Source: Pelobates cultripes (lineage: Eukaryota > Chordata > Amphibia > Anura > Pelobatidae). Taken from it: a DNA stretch of 64,000 nt. A program made the position numbers and the translations under genes. A model generated the notes under the pieces. It was not told where the DNA came from. It saw only the letters and a program-made list of their open reading frames with translations, and made no database searches. This document shows positions 1 to 12,577 of the stretch, in pieces. Within the stretch, counting starts at the first letter, position 1, and every line of letters starts with the position of its first letter. Location of the stretch: the NCBI GenBank assembly GCA_933207985.1, contig OW240914.1, positions 128,046,999 through 128,110,998 on the forward strand. The letters are read 5' to 3'.

Positions 1-2105
1 GAAAAGCTGGCTAATCCAGTAATTATTGTTTTAATTGATATGTAAAACTATGTAAACTAATAAGAAAATAGGATTTACAAATTGTAGGTTAAGTAGACAA
101 ACGGGATAAAAAATCTTAAATTTTCCCAGCCTGGATGTTTTATTATGGGATTTTTTTTTCACTAAACTGGGAATTGTACATTTTAGATTAAAACTGAAAA
201 TATAGACTCGTCCAAATTTGATTTTGTGCACCGACATTGAGTTGAACACAAAGATCCAGATGCCTCAGGCTTATAGTTTCTCTTACTAGAATATTTAAAT
301 GAAATCTCTATACCATGGTATAAAAACCAACATCTATAGACTTATATGATAAAAACGCACACACACCCACACCGTTTGTTATTAACTAGCATATATAATG
401 GTTGAATGTCAATATTTAGGCAAAATTACTAGATCTGGAAAAATTATCCAACTACAGTCAGTTATTTTAGCGTACATTCTGCTGTACTACTTTAAATTCG
501 AGATGGTTCCACTTAACTCTTATTATAGTGATGGCTGCTTTAGAATACATTCTGGAACATTGCGTCTTTGTCCAAACATCCCTACTGGCAACTCTTTGAA
601 TTAATTTTACATGAACGACGTTGGCCAAAGCAAGATTCCTAAAGATAATATTCTCTGGTCTACAAAAGACTCATCTTAACACTCTCAACTATTCTAACCA
701 TCAAGTTTGCACCCGATTTCCCCTAAGCAAACAACATGGGTTACTGGACTATCTTCTGATTTCAAAATCAGGATGTGTCACTAAACCAGGTACTTGTTAA
801 TTGTACTCAGACCAACCAAAAGGAGATTCCTGGTCTTTAATAACACATGGCCACAATAGCTCATCCCCTGACTTCTGATGATTCGTTAGCCCTGTCCAAG
901 TTTGTAAAACATTGTCCCTCCGTTAGTGGGCATTCCCTATAAAAAATAAGCAGATTGCTCTGAAATTCTGCAGTGACTGCAGATGCTGTTGTAAATTTTA
1001 TTCTTAACAGTCTGGCATATTTTAAGGCTGCTCAGATCACACACCTCAAAGGCTGACCCAGTGTATAATTAACTTTAACCAGCATAAACAGAGATCAAGT
1101 GTGATTATTAACAGTCATGATTTGGTTTAAGTTCTAAAATCTGAAAGGGAAGGAGTTAATAGTATAATGTCAGGATCCACCTTAACACATTCCAGGGTGT
1201 AACTAGCTTGTGATGCAGAGGAGAGGGGGACAGAGAGGACATGGCTAGGGGGAGGGAGGCACAGCAAGAGACTGGGAAAGAACAGGAGAGGCAGGTTTGG
1301 GGAGGGGGCAGGCACAGAAAAGGATAAAGCTACACAGCTGAACAATGAGGAGGGAAAAGGTGGAAAGGAAGGAGGTGGGAGAGGAAAGGGAGGAGGTGGA
1401 ATTAGAAACAGAACAATGTAAAAGTGGAAGGAGGGGGGAGAGAGGCACAAAGAGAGGGGGCGCAGAGAGTGAAACAGGCTCTCTGGTACTTGGCAGCCCC
1501 TCCTTCTGTGTCTCTGCATTGCCAGGTGTTTCCATGGAAACAGGAAACCATCAGCTAGTCACATTTTAACCCTCTGAGTAACAGAGTGCTCCACGTTCTG
1601 TCTTGTAAAGAGTTAACACGACCACACAAGAGAGCCCTCTAACACATGCACTTATCCCAGTCTGAACCCAAACTACAGAACATGGCCTCCTTCATCTCTC
1701 TCCAAAAGTGTATTTATTTTGCATTCCGCAATAATTATTGGAAATGCACTAAAGCTACACCAGCTGCCAGGGGTCTGTATTGGAAAAGCCCAAGCTAATG
1801 GAAGGGATAACAAAACTGCCCTATATAAACAGGATCTTAATACCAGTAGGAGCCTCTCTGTCCATGGTGACATGCAGCTCAGCACAGCGAGGAGATCTGC
1901 AGCGCATCTTGTTCTTGTGTTTCTGCACCACCTTGTGGTTATCAGCGTAAATACACGTGCGGAGAGCAGATATATTTCTGGCCTTCTCCCAACACACAGA
2001 CACACATATACCTGTACTTGAGGTGTTTTGAAGACCTGCAGTTCACTCACAGTTGAAAATCCCCCCCCCCCAACATAACTTGTCTAGTGTGTTTCAGAGG
2101 GAGAG
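1..2105. other. non-coding left flank, no gene recognised
   Basis: No open reading frame here resembles a known protein and none is long. The stretch at 1218-1470 is a strongly purine-rich (GA) tract, which creates meaningless Pro/Ser-rich frames on the opposite strand. A short CA run lies near 355-376 and a C10 run near 2061-2072, just before the retrotransposon LTR. I see no RNA gene, splice pattern or transposon ends. Confidence 0.6.
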
Positions 2106-2763
2106 TGTTACAATTACTGTGTGACCCAACACGCAGAACTATATTAACACAAACCATGTGTACCGGACCTTAGAATGGACAGACTTAACGTAAAAGAGAA
2201 TGGTCAAAGAACAAGCCAAGGTCGGGGGAAATAATAAGGAGACAATATGAATAACTAGCCAAGGGTCAGGATACCAGAAGAAGGGAAAGTCAAAAACAAT
2301 GGCCAAAGTCAATAACCAGAAAAATATACCAAGAACGCGCTCTCTGACAACCAACAAGTGGAAACCACGACAGGGCACTGAGAAAAGACATTATAGGGTT
2401 TAAATATGCCTCTCACTGCTGTGATTGGTTAGTACATGGCCTTTGACTCCAAAACGTGCGTGTGCGTTGATAACGTGATATCACACGCACACCGGCGCCA
2501 TCTTTAATGTGGGCAGTGTGCCCTTTAACAGTAAGAACGGGACTGCAGTGGCCGGCGTCCCTTAGAATGCTGCACCAGCCGGAACCCGTCTTTTCTGAGG
2601 ATTGGGCGGCACTCAGCCGCAATCCAGGTAAGTAAATTTTTTTCCTTTTTGGCGTGACCACCCTGCTCATGTGCGGCAGCGCCGATCAGGGATTTATTTT
2701 TATCTGAAGTATCGGCGCGGCCACACTGATCAGGCGTCGACACACACCCCCTGCGCCGTGACA
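2106..2763 (-). repeat. 3' LTR of the Ty3/gypsy element
   Basis: Matches 6926-7545 along its length (shared stretches include the segment after the TGT end and the CCGTGACA end). It is about 38 bp longer than the partner, partly from a segment near 2615-2660. On the minus strand it reads from TGTCACGG to TGTAACA. Confidence 0.9.
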
Positions 2764-2776
2764 GTACCCCCCAACT
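2764..2776 (-). promoter_or_regulatory. polypurine tract next to the 3' LTR
   Basis: On the minus strand a G6 run (complement of C6 at 2767-2772) lies three bases before the LTR start. That is the expected place for the primer of plus-strand DNA synthesis in an LTR retrotransposon. Confidence 0.65.
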
Positions 2777-2779
2777 CGA

Positions 2780-4048
2780 AGACCACCGGGCGGGCCGGAC
2801 CAGACCAGGTTTGAGAGGAAACTTGGCATAGAAAGATCGGAGCAGACAACCAGCATGAACCTCAGTCGCAGGAACCCAAGACCTTTCCTCGGGACCATAA
2901 CCCTTCCAATCGACCAAATATTGAAGAGAACCACAAGACAACCTAGAATCAACAACAGAACTGACTTCGTACTCCTCTTGAACGTTAACAACCACAGGAG
3001 GAGGAGGAACCGAAGAAATAGTGTACTTATTACAAACCAAAGGTTTAAGCAAGGAGACATGGAAGGTATTCGGAATGCGAAGATTAGCAGGAAGGGCAAG
3101 ACAGTAAGAAACAGGGTTGATCCTGCGAAGGACACAAAAAGGGCCTATGTGTCTGGCTGCAAACTTTATAGAGGGTACCTTCAACCCGATATGTCGTGAA
3201 GAAAGCCAAACCTTGTCACCAACCTGGTACACAGGCGTGGCACCACCCTGCTTGTCCGTCTCACATTTGAAACTAGCAGCAGCAACGTTTAAAGCATCAT
3301 GAACCTGAGTCCAAGTGTCACGTATGAGATTCAAATGAGAATCCAAAGACGGAATGGCAGTATTGGAAAAGACAGTAGGATGCCGACCATTAGTAACAAA
3401 GAATGGACTTAGAACTGAGGAATCATGAGTGGTATTGTTCCTAGCAAACTCAGCCCATGGCAACAAAATAGACCAGTTCTCTTGCCTGTTATTAATGAAA
3501 CAACGTAAGTATTGTTCCAGGGACTGGTTAGCTCTTTCAGCTGCACCATTAGTCTGTGGATGATAGGATGAGGAGAATTATAACTATATACCTAATTGTT
3601 TCCTGAAAAATCTCCAAAACCTAGATACAAATTGAGAACCCCTGTCAGACACAATATTCAGTGGAATACCATGTAACCTGAATATCTCCTTTATGAATAT
3701 GTGTACGAATTCATGGGAGGTAGGCAGCTTCTTAAGTGGAATGAAAAGCGCCATCTTAGAGAACCGGTCAATGACCATTAGTATGGTGTTAAAATGATTT
3801 GAGACTGGAAGTTCGACAATAAAGTCGATAGCTAGATAAGACCATGGAACGTGAGGTATAGGAAGTGGTTGTATCAAACCACATTCCTGTCTATGTGGAA
3901 CTTTGGAAACAGCACAAACAGTGCATGCTGTAACATACTCTCTTATATCTTTTTTAAGAGAAGGCCACCAAAATGTTCTGGTGACAGCAGATATCGTTTT
4001 GCTTACACCGGGATGTACTGCTGTTACATTGTCATGAAATACCCTCAA
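2780..4048 (-). pseudogene. gypsy integrase and chromodomain, broken
   Basis: The frame 4048-3584 encodes the integrase zinc-binding end (HPGVSKT, then CTVCAV) and the start of the catalytic core (AIDFIVELP, DRFSKM, SDRGSQF). A second frame from 3466 carries the end of the core, the GPF/Y-like module (KFAARHIGPF) and a chromodomain at about 2977-2791 with YLVDWKGYG and SWVPATEV. The catalytic core is split between frames near 3466-3584, so no complete integrase can be made. The last frame runs on into the LTR, so pol ends inside the LTR. A chromodomain usually directs integration to particular chromatin marks. Confidence 0.9.
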
Positions 4049-5462
4049 TAGGTAGGTTTGTCGCTGGGAGCCTGTAGCTGAGCTGTCATAATGGTACTAA
4101 GGAGAGGCAAGGACAACGTAAGAACAGTAGAGGCAATAATGCATTCAGGAGGTATAATAGGAGAAATTTCTTGCTCCTGTTCTTCCTCAGAATCATACTG
4201 CCTAGATAGGGTGTCATCTTTGACATTTCTTGTGCCTGGTCTGTATGTAATCACGAAATTGAAGCATGACAAGAACAGAAACCAGCTGGCTTATCTGGAA
4301 GACAATCTCTTAGCTTCACCTATGAAAGTCAGATTCTTGTGATCAGTGATGATCAAAAGTGGATCTTTAGAACCCTCCAAAAGATGTTGCCATTCTTTTA
4401 AGGCCAGGGTAATGGCTAACAGTTCTCTGTTGCCTATATCATAGTTTCTTTCTCCTGGCGACAGTTTTCTGGAGAAAAACCCAAGGGTGTAAAAGGGTGT
4501 CCTGTCTTTCCCGCTGTGATAGAACAGCACCTACCCCAGTTTCTGATGCACCTAACCCAAGTATAAAAGGTGTACTGGTATCAGGGTGCACTAGTATGGG
4601 AGCAGAAGCAAACAAGGTCTTGAAATTATCAAATGCTTATTTAGCTTCCTATGACCATATGTGACAGTTTACACCCTTAGGAGTTAGGTTAGTAATGGGG
4701 GCTATAACAGTAGAGAACCCCTTTATGAACCTACAATAAAAATTGGCAAAGCCTATAAAATGCTGAATAGCTTTCAGTCCACTGGGTAGGGGCCAGTGCA
4801 GAACTGCCTCACGTTTTCGTGGATCCATTTGGAAACCAGAAGCAGAAATTAGGAACCCATGAACTGAATCTCTCTCTGATCAAATAGGCACTTTTCAAGT
4901 TTGCAGTATAATCTATGTTTAAGTAGTGTTTGTAAAACTTGTTTTACATGCCCGTGGTGAGTGGAGAGATCAGAAGAATATGGCTATATCGTCGAGATAC
5001 ACCAATACAAATGAATTCTCTAAGTACATTGTTTATAAGATCCTAAAATACGTCTGGGGCATTACATAAGCCAAAAGGCATGACTAAATACTCATAATGC
5101 CCATTTCTAGTATTGAAAGCCATTTACCACTCATGTCCCTCCTTTATCCTTACCAAATTATACGCACTCCTAAGGTCAAGTTTGGTAAAAACTTGGCCAC
5201 CTTATAGTCTGTCAAATAATTCGGAAATGAGTGGTATATGATAAGCATTTTTTACAGTGATCTTATTTAATGCACTATAGTCGATACAGGGACGTTGATC
5301 TCCTTTTTTATATACAACAAAGAAAGCAGCACGGGCTGGAGAAGAAGATCTGCATATATTACCTTTAGACAAGGACTCGTTTATGTATTCCTCCATGATT
5401 TTGCTTTCTTGAGGGGATAAGGTATGTACACCAACCTTAAGGGGTTTAGTTCCAGGAAGCAA
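4045..5462 (-). pseudogene. gypsy reverse transcriptase / RNase H, broken
   Basis: Frame 5462-5202 holds the RT start (VYKKGDQRPCIDYSALNKIT). A Y-L-D-D catalytic box is readable near 4987-4998 on the minus strand but in a broken context. Frame 4530-4291 carries RNase H ([28 protein letters not shown]), and 4272-4045 carries the end of RNase H (FVITYRPGTRN, LSRQ). Stops and frameshifts separate all these parts. Confidence 0.9.
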
Positions 5463-5598
5463 ATCAATGGAGCATCAGTAAAACATCAGTGTGTACTTTG
5501 TTAAACACTTCTTTAACCTCCAAATAGGGGACAGGAACTTCAGTAGAAAGAGGAGCAGTAGTAGGTACATTAACCATGCCAAAGTTCTTAGAAATGGG

Positions 5599-5930
5599 TT
5601 AAATACACTTAAGTCTACATTCACCACTCCATTCTAGATTCTCACCCTTAACCAAATCAATACGCAGATTGTGCTTGAAAAGCCACGGAAAACCAAGTAT
5701 TATGGGACAAGAAGGAGATGAAATAACTTGGAAGGTGATAAGTTCCTTGTGTAAAGCCCCTACCATTAAGGTAAGAGGTAAGGTTTCCTGTGTGATCAAA
5801 GGTTGGGACAGTGGCCAAAGGTGTGGTTCATTCTTTGAGTGGCACTACATGGTTGGTAAGAAACAGTTGGTCTATAAAGTTTTCTGCTGCACCAGAATCA
5901 ACCAAAGCATAACACGAGAAATTTACATTA
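5599..5930 (-). pseudogene. gypsy aspartic protease remnant
   Basis: On the minus strand a DSGA active-site box (ALVDSGAAENF) lies near 5885-5910. Downstream, frame 5799-5599 contains CPIILGFPWL, the usual conserved end of retrotransposon proteases. The two are in the order expected between gag and RT, with interrupted frames. Confidence 0.75.
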
Positions 5931-6049
5931 TTGCTTTGGGCAAAAACAGAAAGCAAAAACTTATTATGAGGCATACCAGGGGACATATACATCACAACTA
6001 AGGCCATTCCCCGGACCGTTCTTAGGTTCCAAGTTTTCCGGCCGAATAG

Positions 6050-6912
6050 GACAAACTATTGTCAAATTACCCTTTTTTTCCACAATATAAACAGAGCCCT
6101 TTGTTTCTCCTATATAGTTTTTTAGCCTCGGTTAATCTCATCACCCGTAATTGCATGGGTTCAGGAGGGTGGAGATGGAGCAGGTAAAATAGGAGTGGAA
6201 AAACGGGGGGTCAATAGACAAGTTTGAACGTCTAGTTCTATTTCTGTCTCTATGCATCATGTAAGTGATGTACTCATTAAGTTTTTCTGGGATTTGATTA
6301 GCAGCAGTCTCATCAGGTACTGCATTAGACAGACCTTCGGAAAAGGCAGTGATTAAACCGCTGTTAGTCCAGTCAACCTCTGAAGCAAGGGTACGAAATT
6401 CAATGGCGTACTCTGCAACAGACCTATTTGCCTTGTTTTATACACATTAATGCTTTGGCAGCGGTTTTCTCTTTACCCAATGGCTCAAATGTCAGTTTAA
6501 ACTCCGCAAGGAATTCTAGTCATAAGCTATAGTTTTATTGCTCTCTCATAGAGGATTGGCCTATGTTAGGGCCTTACCTGTCAATTGGTTCATTAGATAA
6601 CCTTTTTTGGATCTATCAGAAGGGAATGATCCAGGAGATGCCTGAAATTCTATTTGATTAAGAAATCCGCGACACTCCTGACCATCACCTCCAAAATGAG
6701 GAGGAGGTGATAAGGATATCGAAGGAGCATTATACACAATAGAAATACTCACAACAGGAGGGGTAGGAACTGATGGTGGATCTGGTGGGCTGAAGATGAG
6801 CCGTGCAGGCTAAAAGTGTTTGGAAGGCCTGGGCAAATTGATCCATGCGATAATTTTCCTCCAGTCTCCTCTCGCTAATCAACATGTGTTGACACAATCC
6901 TGCAGGGTCCAT
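6050..6912 (-). pseudogene. gypsy gag remnant
   Basis: Begins 14 bases inside the 5' LTR boundary with MDPAG. The first part (6912-6730) and the next (6752-6561; FGGDGQECRGFLNQIEF, KKGYLMNQLTGKAL) are in different frames, and both fit retrotransposon Gag capsid. A degenerate CCHC zinc knuckle (LCLYCGKKGN...VCP) lies near 6055-6110. No primer binding site was recognised between the LTR and the first Met. Confidence 0.8.
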
Positions 6913-6925
6913 GTCCCTGTCGTAA

Positions 6926-7545
6926 TGTCACGATTACTGTGTGACCCAACAAGCAGGACTATATTAACACAAACAACATATACCGGACCTTAGAATGGCT
7001 GGACTTAACATAAAAGAGAATGGTCAAAGAACAAGCCAAGGTCGGGGAAGTAAGAATGAGACAATACAAATAACTAGCCAAGGGTCAGGATACCAGAAGA
7101 AGGGAAAGTCAAAAACAATAGCCAAAGTCAATAACCAGAAAAATATACCAAGAACGCGCTCTTTGACAACAACAAGTGGAAACCACGACAGGGCACTGAG
7201 AAAAGGCATTACAGGGTTTAAATATGCCTTTCAGTGCTGTGATTGGTTAGTACATGACCTTTGACCCCAAAATGTGCGTCGATAATGTGATGTCACATGA
7301 ACGCCGGCGCCATCTTTAATGTGGGCAGTGTGCCCTTTAACAGTAAGAATGGGACTGCAGCAGCCGGCAGCCCTTAGAACACCGCACCAGCCGTAACCCA
7401 TCTTCTTGGAGGATCAGGCGGCACTTCGCGACCGCCCAGCTCATGTGCGGCCGTGCTCATCAGGGACTTACTTTTATTTGAAGTATCGGCGTGGCCGCAC
7501 TGATCAGGCGCTACCGCGTCGTTACAGACCCCCTGGGCCGTGACA
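6926..7545 (-). repeat. 5' LTR of the Ty3/gypsy element
   Basis: Partner of 2106-2763, in the same orientation. It starts TGTCACGATTAC and ends GCCGTGACA on the plus strand. It would carry the element's promoter when read on the minus strand. No TATA box was identified with confidence. Confidence 0.9.
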
Positions 7546-8639
7546 GAAAGGTACAGAAGAGGATGAGAAACCAGAGAAGGAGACACTGAAGGAGCAGTTG
7601 GAGAGGTAGGAAGAGAGGTAGGAAAGAGCGGTCACCAAGGCCCAAGTTTGCAATGAGTTAGGAGGAGAAGCAGGTGGTCAACAGTGTCAAAAGTTGAAGG
7701 AAGATCAAGAGGTATAAGTAGAGAATAATAGATGTCATCATTATACATTAACTAAAAATATACTCTTTGCATGTGTAGTCAAAGATACAGGGAAGGCATC
7801 AACTACAACTCCCATGATTCTCTGGCCATCTATTGCATAGGAAGAATTCAGGGAGTTGTAGGCCACCAGCATCTGGGGAACCACAGTTTGAGATCATTGG
7901 CATAGGGTGTATGTTGAGGTTTGATTGACAAGCATTAGGTAATACTTCCTACAGGTTATTTTTTACTGCTCGCCTTCAAATCAGCTACTGCATGTGTGCT
8001 GTAGATGCTGTTATTATTGACCGGCACTCACCTTGCTGGGTATTTACATTTGGTGTCCACCATATACCACTAGAACCATCAACATAAAAATAAACTCCAC
8101 CAATCTAGATACAATGCAAGATATTTTCATTCAGCCCTCAAAAAGTTTACACTCCTCCAGGGGCCCTTGTAATGCATGGGTATACAATGCAACCACAAAC
8201 ATTGTATAGGAGGAGATTTATCAGTTGTCGCAGATACTTCTATGTAATGTATTAACTCTGTTGGGTTTTTCCAACTGTTGGTTATTTTGCACCCCAGCGA
8301 TAATACTCAGCATAGCAATGATTTTATCAATCTTTATGTTACTTTTTTAGGCAGAAAGATGTTCTGGTTAGCTTTATTCTTCCACTCTAATTTTCAGAAA
8401 TTAAACTTCTGCGAAAGTTATTGGAATTTAATAAAAAGAAAAATATAACTTTTTACATGTTTAGAACATTAAATCTTAAAAGAAAAGTTAAGGTTAATTG
8501 GATCACTATTTTGAACACTTTTTGATACATATCCTCTACAGAGTGCAGTTCTATAAATTGTATGATTTTGCCGATCAAGGCATCGGACAGCCGTGATTGC
8601 ATAACTGCCATAGAGGTAACACTGTCGGAGTGATACCTG
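7546..8639. other. non-coding; small inverted repeat at 7801-7863
   Basis: No coding signal. At 7801-7813 the motif AACTACAACTCCC is mirrored by GGGAGTTGTA at 7851-7860. This inverted ACTACAACTCCC pair is very common in vertebrate genomes and resembles a small hAT-type non-autonomous repeat. The rest is unassigned. Confidence 0.5.
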
Positions 8640-9430
8640 GTGCGGCCAGTTGGGGGTCACCCAACATGCAAGAGGGGATCACCCAACAAGCACAAGCATA
8701 CCATGCAGTATAGGCCAGCAGGGGAGGGAGTCACACTCAATCTGAACATAATCGGACACTGTAGGTACAGTGCCGTAGTGGTTAGCCATATAATAAAGAT
8801 CAGACACTGCAGATCCAGCAGTGCAGTCAGCCGGAGGGGTCACCCTCATATAACAATAACCGGACATTGCAGATCCAGCAGTGCAATAGGTAAGAGGAGG
8901 TCACCCTCAGTGTGGGTATCATAGGGGTCTCTACACATAGTAGTGCAGTCAGTGAGAGGGGGTCACCCTCATTATGGTTATAACGGGACACGGTAGGTCC
9001 AGCAGAGTAGTCCACAGGAGGGGGTCAACCTCAGTATTTGCGTATAGCAGGGCACTGTAAGAACAGTAGCGCAATCAGTGGGAGGGGTACCCTCCTTTAT
9101 GGGTATGCCCGGACGCTGCCGGTCCAGCAGTGCATATTGTAGGAGGGGTTCACCCTCGGTATGATAATAACAGGACATTGCCGTTGCATTAGTGTAGGAA
9201 GAAGGAGGGGGTCACCCTCAGCATTAATCCTACAGGGCGTCGTAGAGCCTGCAGGGTACTCATTGGTAGCCATGTCGCCAGAGGGAGGGGGTCACCAAAC
9301 CCACAATAGTGTCACACGTCCATTATTATGGTCCAGTAGAGGGCAGTGCCGCAGAAATATAGACAGGGGGGGGTCACCCCCTGTAATAACAGGGTTGTAT
9401 GTAGAGCCAGTTAGCCCCCCTGAGGGGTAG
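8640..9430. repeat. diverged minisatellite, period about 61 bp
   Basis: A landmark GGGGTCACCCTC (with small changes) recurs near 8654, 8728, 8836, 8897, 8957, 9020, 9083, 9144, 9206, 9285 and 9365. Spacing is 60-63 bp in the centre and 74-80 bp at the edges, with one unit lost near 8760-8830. Between landmarks the unit has a CCAGCAGTGCA segment and an A/T-richer part. The units are well diverged. The short frames here (8640-8924 and others) only reflect the repeat. Confidence 0.9.
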
Positions 9431-10042
9431 AAGGGTCCGAATAGAAGGGTACAGATAGAAGCTGACTCACATCTACAGACCACTCAGGTATTATATTAGG
9501 TTACACTGTTGAAATGTATGTATAGTGGCAAGAAACTGAAGTCCCCTGCAGGAAGGGCAGCAAATCCTAGACAGGGGAGCTAGATGCTGAAAAACGGGCT
9601 ATTATGAGAAATTGACTGAACCTTAAGGAAAGACTTGATTAGCAGATGTCACATGTGGCATAATCTTTTTAAACAATGATTTTTATTTGAGCTGTAACAT
9701 GCCCCTTTAAACCTAAAATTCACATTTATTTAGTAAAAAGCGTGACAAGTCTACTGCTAGGATAGAAGACATGATCACATTGCATCAGACAGTATAGTAA
9801 GATGCAATTGTGAGCTGTGGGAGTGCCTGGGACAGATCCTGCTATCCAGGATCTGTTACATATGCAACATGTGAGACAGGCACATTAAGTAGAGGGATAG
9901 CTGAAAAACTTGGCTATCTCCCCTGATACAGGGAGAGGGGAGGCTGACCACATGGCCAGCAAGCAGCAGGGCAGCTCGGTGGGTGAGACCGGGCTGTTTG
10001 CAACGCACGGAGCCCATGTGGCTCCAAAAAAATGGCCGCCAT
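9431..10042. other. non-coding, no feature recognised
   Basis: Unassigned sequence between the minisatellite and the 5' end of an L1-type element. No protein similarity was recognised in any frame. Confidence 0.5.
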
Positions 10043-11330
10043 GGGAGGCGGAGCCTAGCGTCTGAAGCGAACGGTCGCATGGCCGTGGAGCTCCGGACCG
10101 ACAAGCAAAATAAGCCTTATTACCGACACTCCAACCCATGCCAAACTTCTCCCGGGACGATCCCAAGACCCCACAGACACGATGGGCAGAAAAACTAAAA
10201 AAGCAAGACATGACGCCCCAAGATGGCGTCCTTGCACGGCGGCTGCTCAGATTTCACGGACGGATCCTCGGAGGATGACGGGGGAGACCCCATGGGGTCC
10301 ATGCCGACCCAGTCACCAACCCAGGCGCAGCCATTCACTAAGCCCCACACCCCTGTCACAATGGAGGCGATCGGAGCACTTATGGCCGACCTCATAAGAA
10401 AATTGCAGATAATGTAGCCCTGCTCAGAGAGGACATTAAAGGCATCACCAACAGGCTGGGAGCAGTAGAAGCCTCCTCCACCGGTGACACCAACCAGATT
10501 GCCGTCCTCCAAGAAGCGATCCGAGACCTGCAACAAAAAGCTCGGCACCAAGAACAGCAAATTGCCGCTCACGAAGATAAAAATCGTCGGAACAATATAA
10601 AGCTAAGGGGGGTAGCCGACACCGTTCCAGAGACCGAACTCCCACACTTCGTTAGGAGATTACTTACAGAGCTACTAACCCCAAAAGCAGCGAAAGCAAC
10701 CGCCTTGGAAGGCATATTCCGTATACTGCGTCCAGCAAAGGCCCCACCAACTGCAACAGGGGACCTAATTCTCCAATTTCGATCACTTAAGGATAAAAAA
10801 GCAGTCCTAGAAACCGTTAGAGGACAGCCAACGTATCCCTTTGAGGCAATGACGCTCTAATTTTACGCGGACCTGTCGGGAGGGACACTGGCGTGGAGGA
10901 GACACATGAGCCCATTCACACCTCTCCTGCGCCTCCATCAAATACAGTACCGCTGGGGACAAGGTCGCACCCTCACCATTGAAGCAGGAGGTAACAAACA
11001 CACTCTTCACGACATGCAAGAGGCTACTGGGACGTTGAGTCTACTTGGCCTCCCCACGGACTCACTGGCACCGATGACACGACCAGCAGGCCCAACGCAC
11101 CCACAAAGAAATTACTCAACCGATGCCCCGGAGTTTGTACCCCGGAGAACAACCACGGACCCATACGCCACGGCCACCACTTGAAACAGGACATACCTTG
11201 CAGGACTTGCATGGGGAACTATACAACACTACCAATACCCCCTGACAGAGTCTGACCTGTGCACCACGGGGGGGGCGCCAAGCCTGACAATCGGACTAAC
11301 ATAGTTGAACTACATTTTATTTTTCAAAAG
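10043..11330 (+). mobile_element. L1/Tx1-type LINE fragment carrying ORF1 only
   Basis: A GGCGGAGCC box at 10047-10055 lies 127 bp upstream of the ORF1 start. The same box and almost the same spacing occur in the intact element at 40428-42359, so 10043 is probably near the true 5' end. ORF1 follows and is decayed. No endonuclease or RT coding is present downstream. The 3' boundary is uncertain: a T16-type run lies near 11331-11349, and similar unassigned sequence continues to about 12500. Confidence 0.75.
10182..11184 (+). pseudogene. L1-type ORF1 protein (RNA-binding), broken
   Basis: The start MGRKTKKARHD matches the start of the intact ORF1 at 42220. Further on, three frames carry parts of the protein: a coiled-coil stretch, then NRRNNIKLRGVADTVPETEL, then LAWRRHMSPFTPLLR and the C-terminal RLHQIQYRWGQGRTLTIE. 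This order (coiled coil, RRM, C-terminal domain) is that of L1 ORF1 proteins (Transposase_22 family), which bind the element's RNA. Frameshifts near 10400 and a stop near 10858 break it. Confidence 0.85.
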
Positions 11331-12505
11331 ATTTTTTTTTTTTTTTTTTAGCATTTTCTGTTACTTCTATGGGTCTTAGCTCACATACCTGAACAGCCAG
11401 CCTTGGTTTGAGACACCAGTCAGTTGGTCCTATTGTATGTCTATACATTAGCCATGTAACCTCAACACACATAACATGATGCCTTACAGGATTACTATAA
11501 TATTAATTTAAGGTGGACGACACAGCTCAGGCACCTATGTCCACATTATCACCCTCCACTCACAAGCATATTAAACCCACTGTGACATCTCATGTAAGCC
11601 ACCGGCACCAGAAATCTATCACCACACATACTCTTGTCACGGTGGAACGCCAGGCTTGCCGCAGACTCCCCACTCATGTGCATAGGCCCAACTTTCACAA
11701 GCAGGCTATTAAAGCCACACATAAGTAACTTTTAGCTATGAATGAATAGCCTCTACACATTAAATGCCGTTCAATGCCTACAAAAATTAACCCACTCCAA
11801 ATGCACGGTATATAGGCCTAGACTATACCATAGGGCAGGTCTATACTGGACTTTGGTCTTACAGTGGGACCACCGTGGTGAGAGCGGGAGTGGGGTGATC
11901 CACACATTCAGGACACTGAATACAGCATTAAGCCAGTTCCTTATATGTATATACAAATTACCCAGCGTACCATTATTACATTTCTAGCACCAAGACACAC
12001 ACGTCTCCACAGTCTCATAGAAATGCCGCCCAGGCTAACCATGAATAGCTTGTCTTAATTCTGTTGTACAGCCTATACATGTATGCTCCTATCGAGGTAT
12101 TAACTAGCCTTTACGCACCTGGTGAGCCCACATAGTCAGACGCATACGCATCTACTACAGTCAGACAAGAGTATTATGTTCCTCGATTGTACATTTTACA
12201 TGCCCAGTGTACACCAGCTGACTTGCGTGCCTACCTTACCTTTACTGTTATATTCGTAAACGTTAACCTCATAATTTGCCTAGCCTGAACTAAATCATGA
12301 CAAGTTATGTTTAAGTTTGAATCCACGTTCTCTTCACATGACTATGCCTAGTGTTGGCTAATGTATGCACAACCTACTATTTACCTTGTTTCTGATATAC
12401 CATAAAACAGGGAAATGTTTTGCTTTGTATCGTAGTCAGCATTGGGTAAGCTCGCTCTCGCATAATCAGTTACATCGGAAAGGTAACATTCGCTCCATAG
12501 CATCT
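11331..12505. other. non-coding, possible LINE 3' UTR
   Basis: A T-rich run near 11331-11349, then sequence without any recognisable frame. It may be the 3' UTR of the ORF1 element upstream, but no poly(A) end or target duplication was found. Confidence 0.35.
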
Positions 12506-12510
12506 TATTA

Positions 12511-12577
12511 AAAACAGGATTCTATTCCACGCTGGAACAGGATTCCTCTAAAACAGGATTCTATTCCACGCTGGAAC
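12511..12577. repeat. tandem pair of a 28-bp unit
   Basis: The 28-bp unit beginning AAAACAGGATTCTATTCC occurs at 12511-12538 and again at 12550-12577, separated by 11 bp. It lies at the likely 3' border of the Penelope-like element PLE-1. Confidence 0.8.

Larger units (their letters stand above)
2106..7545 (-). mobile_element. Ty3/gypsy chromovirus-type LTR retrotransposon, decayed
   Basis: Two similar LTRs (2106-2763 and 6926-7545) bound an internal region that reads, on the minus strand, gag, protease, RT, RNase H, integrase and chromodomain. This order and the chromodomain after the integrase mark a chromovirus. Both LTRs begin TGT and end ACA. The five bases outside are GAGAG on the left and GAAAG on the right, a possible target duplication with one mismatch. 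All coding parts are broken by stops and frameshifts, and the LTRs differ in length (658 and 620 bp), so the copy is old and not functional. Confidence 0.93.

Noticed and set aside
1127..1569. Pro/Ser-rich and Arg/Glu-rich frames of 74-130 codons
   Set aside because: They arise from a purine-rich tract and have no domain or splice context.
6900..6925. primer binding site of the gypsy element
   Set aside because: The bases inside the 5' LTR do not begin TGG and match no tRNA end that I recognise, so none is called.
8640..9430. CRISPR-like regular array
   Set aside because: The units are diverged along their whole length, without separate identical repeats and unique spacers, and the DNA is from a vertebrate. 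It is a minisatellite.
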